Below, in pieces: positions 58,942 to 64,000 of a DNA stretch of 64,000 nt. The stretch spans positions 1,304,887 through 1,368,886 of the forward strand of contig CAJNDS010002335.1 in assembly GCA_905221605.1 (NCBI GenBank). Reading direction: 5' to 3'. Within the stretch, counting starts at the first letter, position 1. Every line of letters begins with the position of its first letter. The stretch is from Symbiodinium natans. Taxonomy: Eukaryota; Sar; Dinophyceae; Suessiales; Symbiodiniaceae. The notes beneath the pieces were generated by a model. The model was not told where the DNA came from and ran no database searches. It was given only the letters and a program-made list of their open reading frames with translations. A program made the translations under genes and the position numbers.

Positions 58942-59040
58942 TTGGGATGTTCCCCCCTTATACTAGCAGTCCTTCATGTCGATGATAGTGCCGACTAGTA
59001 TCCCGATTGAGGACTGTTAGTACAAAGGAGAACATCTCAA
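58942..59040 (+). mobile_element. Family B element
   Basis: TTGGGATGTTCCCCCCTTAT with ACTAGCAGTCCTTCATG; right arm GACTGTTAGTACAAAGGAGA and ACATCTCAA. Confidence 0.75.
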
Positions 59041-59692
59041 GTTTAGGGTTCAGGTGCGTGAGGGGGGGCTCACATCTGAAAGGGTACCATCAGAGGTTGA
59101 TAGGCTTGGCTTGCTTCTGGCTGGCTCTTAGGACTTTAACCTTTTGGGCTTTTGTAGAAACTACAATAGGGAGCCGAAAAAGTGAAGCTTTCAGGAGGGG
59201 TTCAGAAGTCAGCCAAGTAGATGTGATGTCGATGCCTACAATTACTGATTTCAGGGCTCGCTCGGGAGTTAGGGTTTTGGGTTTTGGGTTTGGGGTACAA
59301 ACACTTCTCCCATCCTAGAACCCTAAACCCTAACCCTTAAACCCTAAACCCATATTGATTCCCTTAAGGCCCTGACGCCCGTGTGCGAACGAGAGCCCCA
59401 TCTCGTAGACGACGCAAGACATGCTGCCGTTCTAAGGGTGACCAGCACAGAGGCTGCGATCAGTAGCACATGGGGATTCTTAAAACTATGGGCCCTTTAG
59501 TAGGTAGGCCGCTGGGATGATATTTGATATTTTCCCTTAGTTTGGTTTAAGAGGATCATGTTTGGGAATATTTTTCAAAGGGTTTCAAGAGCCATTTCTA
59601 GTTTTTTTGCGCAACCGAAATACCCAAAAAAGTGATCCTAATTGGGGAACCCCCCCCCCCCTACATGAACCAAAAGAAAAGCGGCCACGCAG

Positions 59693-59734
59693 GTGTCGGC
59701 CACCACCGCGACACTCACGCAAAAGACCGTGCAG
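59693..59734 (+). CDS. Micro-exon, Thr-rich
   Basis: CACGCAG acceptor; fourteen codons VSATTATLTQKTVQ; donor GTGCGG. Confidence 0.6.
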
Positions 59735-60004
59735 GTGCGGTGCGGCGTAATCCCTGCATGGCTTTGGGACAAGCCCTGATCCCTCCGAACTCCTGACTCC
59801 CCAAACATCGAACCTTGTGGTACTTTACTGTAACTTTAGATCCTTACCTTTTTTGGGTTTATTGGGTTTCTTATTAAGGCGGCGAAAAGTTTAATTTATA
59901 GCTACCCTCCTGAGTGCAGCCAAGGAACCCCTTGAGCCCCCAAAGACAAATTCTTGAAGGCTCCATGACAAACGGAACGTTCTTATCCACAAGCCCTGCG
60001 ACAG

Positions 60005-60077
60005 GTTCCTATCAGCTCCATCAGCACGACCACCACCACCGTCACAACGTCAACGTGCGAAGCCCAACATGAACATG
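60005..60077 (+). CDS. Exon, Thr/Ser linker
   Basis: GCGACAG acceptor; VPISSISTTTTTVTTSTCEA then QHEH; donor GTGGTT, or GTGCGA at 60054. Thr run as in 45908. Confidence 0.6.
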
Positions 60078-60237
60078 GTGGTTGGGGGGGGGGGGGGGGG
60101 GAGATTATAATATAACCCTAAACCCTAAACCCTAAGCCCTAAACCCCAAACCCTGCACCCTACATAACACCCTAAAAACCCTAAAGTTCAGGTTCAGGGG
60201 TTGCAGGGTTTGGTGGGTTGCCTGGCGCTGGGGCCAG

Positions 60238-60305
60238 TGACTTGATTTATGAGCTGTACAAACAACGGAGGCTGCAGTGCTTCGCATCCTGGATGCTACT
60301 TGAAG
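60238..60305 (+). CDS. Exon ending in a family A element
   Basis: GGGCCAG acceptor; DLIYELYKQRRLQCFASWML then LE; the GC donor GCTCATGG lies inside the left terminal repeat of the element at 60297. Confidence 0.6.
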
Positions 60306-60441
60306 GCTCATGGTACTTATCAACCAGTTATAACTGTACTTATGACCCACTTGTAGGCCCCTTGAGTCCCCCCAATGTGGTTATAAATTGGGTTATAACT
60401 ACAGCTATAATTGGTTGATAAGTACCATGAACCTTCAAGTA
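60297..60441 (+). mobile_element. Family A element, best-preserved copy, spanning a whole intron
   Basis: Left 30 bp begin TACTTGAAGGCTCATGGTAC; right 30 bp end GTACCATGAACCTTCAAGTA; one mismatch between the arms. The inner TTATAACTGTACTTAT pairs with ATAACTACAGCTATAA. Its ends supply both the GC donor and the AG acceptor, so the intron is the element. Confidence 0.85.
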
Positions 60442-60442
60442 G

Positions 60443-60491
60443 GGGCTGGGCGTCATCTGACCGCACGAACGGCTTCTCCAAGCTTCTGAAG
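60443..60491 (+). CDS. Exon starting at the end of a family A element
   Basis: Acceptor TTCAAGTAG from the element; in-phase reading from 60305 gives GRHLTARTASPS, while another frame gives GWASSDRTNGFSKLLKSG. The frame is unresolved. Confidence 0.5.
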
Positions 60492-61165
60492 TCGGGCAGC
60501 CGGGGCTAAGCTTTTGGTTTGAAAATAGTACTAGCAATAATAATAGTATTGTTGTATTTATTGATGTTATTGTTGTTATTATTATTGCCATGATTAAGGG
60601 TTCAGGTGCAAGGGCTGAGAGCGAGGGCTTTAGGATTCTAAACTCGCTTATTGAAAAGCAAAGGAACTCTTGGACTAAAAATCGAAGTCCTTAGCACAGT
60701 ATGAGACCTTAAGCTCTTGAGCTCTAAACTCTTCAACCTCAAGCAACCCTACAGGACCTAAAAAGCAAAGCCTTAAACCCTGAGCCCCAAACTCCGAACC
60801 CCAAACTTTAAACCCTTAACTGTCCTGAGCCATCAGGCCCAAACCCAGTAGAGTGGTGTGAGGGTGCGAGGCAGGTGACAACACAAAGAAACTGCCCCAA
60901 GCCCCTAACCCAGAAAACCAAGACTCAGCAGGTAGGCAATGAGAACGAGGAACCGTATGGAATCCCTTGAAGAGTAGTATGGGGGGGACGAGGGAACTGG
61001 GTACCCTATATAATCCCTTAATCTAAGGGTAGTTGTACGGGCCCTTCATGTGGTCCCTTAACCCGAAAACCCTAAAACCCTAAAACCCTAAAACCCTAAA
61101 ACCCTAAACCCTAAACCCTAAACCCCAAGCAGCTTTGTTTCGAATCCCTGTGAAAAGACCTGCAG

Positions 61166-61205
61166 GACTCCGCTGGAGGTGCCCATGCTGGGAGGGACCT
61201 CTTAG
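61166..61205 (+). CDS. Micro-exon
   Basis: CCTGCAG acceptor; DSAGGAHAGRDLL; donor GTGTGG. Confidence 0.5.
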
Positions 61206-61555
61206 GTGTGGGGGGTTTAGGGCTTAGGGCTTGGGGCTTGGGGCGTAGGGCTTAGGGTTTAGGGTTTTCCAAAGGATGTATCCCTTTGAGGTTCCCTTAG
61301 TATACTGCTATTCTGGCCCTATCTGGCCCTTCTTATTTTTTAAGAGGATCTTTAATCAGGGTACATCCTCAACGGGTCCAAGTCTGACTTCCTTGAGGTC
61401 TAGTCCTAGGACTCTACCAGGGACCGCCAAGGTTGTACCCCTGGCTTTGGGTACCCGTTTTAAAGATCCTCTCAACAAACCCTAAACCCTAAACCCTAAA
61501 CTGTTTTAAAGATCCTCACAACAAATATGAGGACTAGATGAAAGGAGCCGCTTAG

Positions 61556-61585
61556 GAGTACGGCCGCTATGGCCGATCGATGCAC
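61556..61585 (+). CDS. Micro-exon
   Basis: GCTTAG acceptor; ten codons EYGRYGRSMH; perfect donor GTAAGAG. Confidence 0.55.
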
Positions 61586-62986
61586 GTAAGAGAGTCCTCG
61601 GGCAAAAGGGTGTAGGGTTGAGGGTTTAGGGTGTAGGGTGTAGGATTTAGAGAGTTTACAGCGCTCAGGACGTAGAATTGTAAGGCTTGCAGATTGCATC
61701 CCGCCGATCCCTGAACCCTAAACATCTCATTTTGGGGTTTAGGGTTTAGGGTAAATCCTGAACCCCTCCTTAAGCCCAACAACCTCAAAAGCCCTGCAGC
61801 CTAATGTTTAACCCTAAACCCTAGACCCTAAACCCTAAACCCTAAACCGTTTAATGTGCACTGCGGAGGCTATAGGTTTTAGGTTTACAGGTTAACCCTA
61901 AACCCTAAACCCTGGACTCCCCTTGAAGCCCTTAGTATAGGGCGGACAGCTTGAGCATGGAATCTCATTGGGGTTTAGGGTTTAGGGTTTAGGGTTTAGG
62001 GTTTAGGGTTTAGGGTTTAGGGTGCAGTTGAACGACACCCTGAATCTTTGGAGCTTTAGGGGTTGGTGTGTTAGATCTAGTGCCTTAGGGTGCTGATGCC
62101 CCTATTTTGGCAGCTTGCGGTTTCGATTTTGGCAGCTTGCTGTTTCCTCGTGACCCGGACATGCTAAACCCTAACATCCCGAACCCAAAGCCCCAAGCGC
62201 TCTACCCCGAACGCCAACCTCATAAACCTCAAGCGACCGAAATCCTTGTTTCCAATCTCCCCTAATCGTGCCCATGTGGAATAGGCTGAACTTGCGAGGG
62301 GGGGTGGGGGGGTCTTGAGGTTCAGGATTTCGGGTACTCATACGGCGATGATGTAGGGGGGGGGGGGGGATTATTACTCTGAGTTTGTGGGTTCTCTGGG
62401 AGCCACCACTATTAGCGTAAGAACCGCCCCAAAATAGGAAAATTGACCCTTACTAGGGCAATATAGGGAGTACTACTCTGTTTTTGTTTTTTTTTGGGGC
62501 GGGTAGTCTATAGGGTTTAGGAGGGTTTCGGGTTGAACGGTTTCGGGTTTAGGGGTTGATTAGAACTTCAATGAAGTGCCAGATTCCTGGAGGCAAAAAA
62601 CTGATCTACCTTTTTAGGGCAATATAGGGAGGTACTACTCTGTTTTTTTTTTTGGGGGGGGGGGGGGGGGGGTTAATTAGGGTGTTTAGGGCCTAGGAAG
62701 GCAGAGAGTCGAGGGTTTGACGTTTGGGGTTGTGGGGGCCACGGGAAGCTCCAGGTTTTGGGGGGACTTTGTGGTCACGGGGTTAAGGCTTCGCCAGGGG
62801 TTTAGGGTTTAGGGGTTTAGGGTTTAGGGTTTAGGGGTTTAGGGGTTTAGGGGTTTAGGGGTTTAGGGTTTAGGGGTTTAGGGGTTTAGGGTTTAGGGTT
62901 TAGGGTTTAGGGTTTGGGGTAGCACCGCTTAGCGTGATGACGTTGCAAAACGTTGAAGGTACACGCCTCTCACTTTCGCTTGACAG
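61586..62986 (+). other. Intron(s) without assigned exon
   Basis: Holds telomere-like arrays (61977, 62795), two related elements with AGGGCAATATAGGGAG and CTACTCTG followed by poly-T/poly-G (62455 and 62615), and G-rich tracts. Confidence 0.5.
62795..62922 (+). repeat. Mixed TTTAGGG/TTTAGGGG array
   Basis: About sixteen units, 7- and 8-bp forms in small blocks. Confidence 0.95.
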
Positions 62987-63219
62987 TGGATGCTACGGAC
63001 GGTTATTGGGACCAATCTGGGATGCAAGAATGCAGTGTACACACGGAGCACACCTCGAACGAGGAAACAGTAGTCGTACCAGAAGCGAAAAAGTTGGCCC
63101 GCATGCAGAAAGAAGAGGCTGAAGCTATCCTGCGGGAACCTGCTCCATGCTTCCAGTCAGAGCGCAGTGGTTGGGGCCCGTCCAGATGGTCCGGAACCAT
63201 CCCCGTCAGAACAGCCAGG
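62987..63219 (+). CDS. Exon or longer open frame, D-like start
   Basis: CTTGACAG acceptor; DATDGYWDQSGMQECSV, then VVVPEAKKLARMQKEEAEAI, a charged helix. DATDGYW..QEC parallels DATGNW..ESC of 18084. A donor GTACAC at 63037 would make a 50-nt exon; the frame stays open to about 63240. Confidence 0.5.
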
Positions 63220-63294
63220 TCCCTAAACCCTACACTCTAAACTCTAAACCCTAAACCCTCAAAAACCCCAGCACGGAGCCGAGCTGCGATGCAG

Positions 63295-63326
63295 GGCGGC
63301 CTCACCGACGACAGCACGTCCATGAG
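63295..63326 (+). CDS. Micro-exon
   Basis: GATGCAG acceptor; GGLTDDSTSM; GC donor (GAGGCACG). Confidence 0.45.
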
Positions 63327-63737
63327 GCACGCTGGGTGGGGTGGGGACTCCACCTCATCAGTCCCCAGCCCCCCAGCCCCCAAGCCCTAAACCCTAAACC
63401 CTAAACCCTTAGACCCGAAGCCCTAAGCCATAAGCCCTAAGCCCACTTATTCTTCTCATGTTTAGGGTAAAGACTCCCTGAGAATGCAAGCCCCGTTATG
63501 CAGAAAAAGGGTGCCCTACTGGGCAGCCCAGGATCGGTTTAGGGTTTAGGGCTCAGGGTTTCGGGTGTAGGGTTTAGGGGTTAGGCGTTAGGGTTTAGGG
63601 CCAATGTCGGGGAGGCCCCTAAACCCTAAACCCTAAACCCTAAACCCTAAACCCTCGCAAAGGCATTTGTCCTAGACCGAGCTTCCCTTGGAATCCCAAA
63701 ACCCTTGCTTCCTGCTGTTGAAGTGGGTCCCCGGCTA

Positions 63738-63790
63738 CCCTAAACCCTAAACCCTAAACCCTAAACCCTAAACCCTAAACCCTAAACCCT
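63738..63790 (+). repeat. Telomere-like array (CCCTAAA)n
   Basis: Seven units near the window end; the last 170 bp show no supported exon. Confidence 0.9.
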
Positions 63791-64000
63791 AGAATCCCAG
63801 ACAGAAAAAAATTGAGGCCTCCTTTGATCTGGGGAGGTTACCTCACGGTATACTGCATCTGGCTCTTGGGAGGGCCAAGGAAACCCCAAAGGTTTGAGTC
63901 TTGAGACATTGCGGGTTTCAACTTGGAGCTTTCGGAACTTGGGGCTTCGGGGCTTACGAGTCAAGGCTTTCCTGCACCCTCCAACCCTGCACCCTGGCCC

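Noticed and set aside
2188-63964. Many frames whose translation contains LNPKP, NPKPQTLNPKP, GFRVQGLGFRV or similar
   Set aside because: These are simply translations of CCCTAAA or TTTAGGG arrays; parts overlapping real micro-exons are reported as the exons.
1-64000. True chromosome end
   Set aside because: Arrays are short, in both orientations and interspersed with exons and transposable elements throughout, so they are interstitial.
1-64000. tRNA, rRNA or snRNA genes
   Set aside because: No cloverleaf, conserved rRNA segment or snRNA motif was recognised by eye; a dedicated search (tRNAscan, Infernal) was not possible here.

Overview
The window looks like nuclear DNA of a dinoflagellate. 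Short arrays of the plant/dinoflagellate-type telomere repeat TTTAGGG and its complement CCCTAAA occur every few hundred bases in both orientations. No long open reading frame exists, apparent coding capacity is in tiny GC-rich exons all on the + strand, several probable introns use a GC 5' splice site, and at least five or six families of short inverted-repeat elements sit in the introns, some supplying the splice sites (introner-like). A decayed non-LTR retrotransposon tail resembles a type I recall as common in dinoflagellates. The species cannot be named from the sequence.

Region 1 (about 0.2-34.5 kb): some sixty candidate micro-exons, mostly 30-110 nt, separated by 0.2-1.5 kb introns. 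Translated in the frame that stays open, they repeatedly give cysteine-rich segments of four types that recur in a rough cycle: P (C-P-x-x-C then E-x-x-C-Y), D (Y-D-x-x-G-N-W then E-S-C), G (C-P-C-G-x-N-A then C) and Y (G-Y-x-Y-C). This fits one very large gene for a secreted or surface protein made of tandem cysteine-rich modules. Phase continuity between neighbouring exons fits in some cases (15640 to 16007; 26444 to 27714) and is unresolved in others, so exon ends are provisional.

Region 2 (about 34.5-63.4 kb): exons continue on the same strand but cysteine becomes rare. They encode Ala/Ser/Thr-rich and beta-strand-like segments, a long Thr-rich mucin-like tract (45908-46151), and pieces such as TYQVVNVEVQMTVADAAA, DRVSLTFVTSRRL and ATRQLSTTLTAQGLP that resemble an extracellular domain I recall from dinoflagellate proteins. 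A few cysteine-rich exons return near 51.6, 53.2, 58.0 and 58.8 kb. It may be the same gene or the next in a same-strand series. No confident start codon, stop codon or poly(A) context is visible.

Introns carry the rest: telomere-like arrays and locally homogenised variants (TTATAGGG, TTTTAGGG, TTTAGGGG, CTTAGGG, TTGAGGG), TIR elements called A-F here (some nested in one another or split by telomeric arrays), TA/CA/GA microsatellites, poly-G tracts, an 8-bp minisatellite hairpin near 42.5-43.0 kb and several small tandem duplications. A recurring arrangement is CCCTAAA array, exon, TTTAGGG array, so many introns begin GTTTAGGG and end near CCCTAAA, making their two ends complementary. No tRNA, rRNA or CRISPR was recognised.
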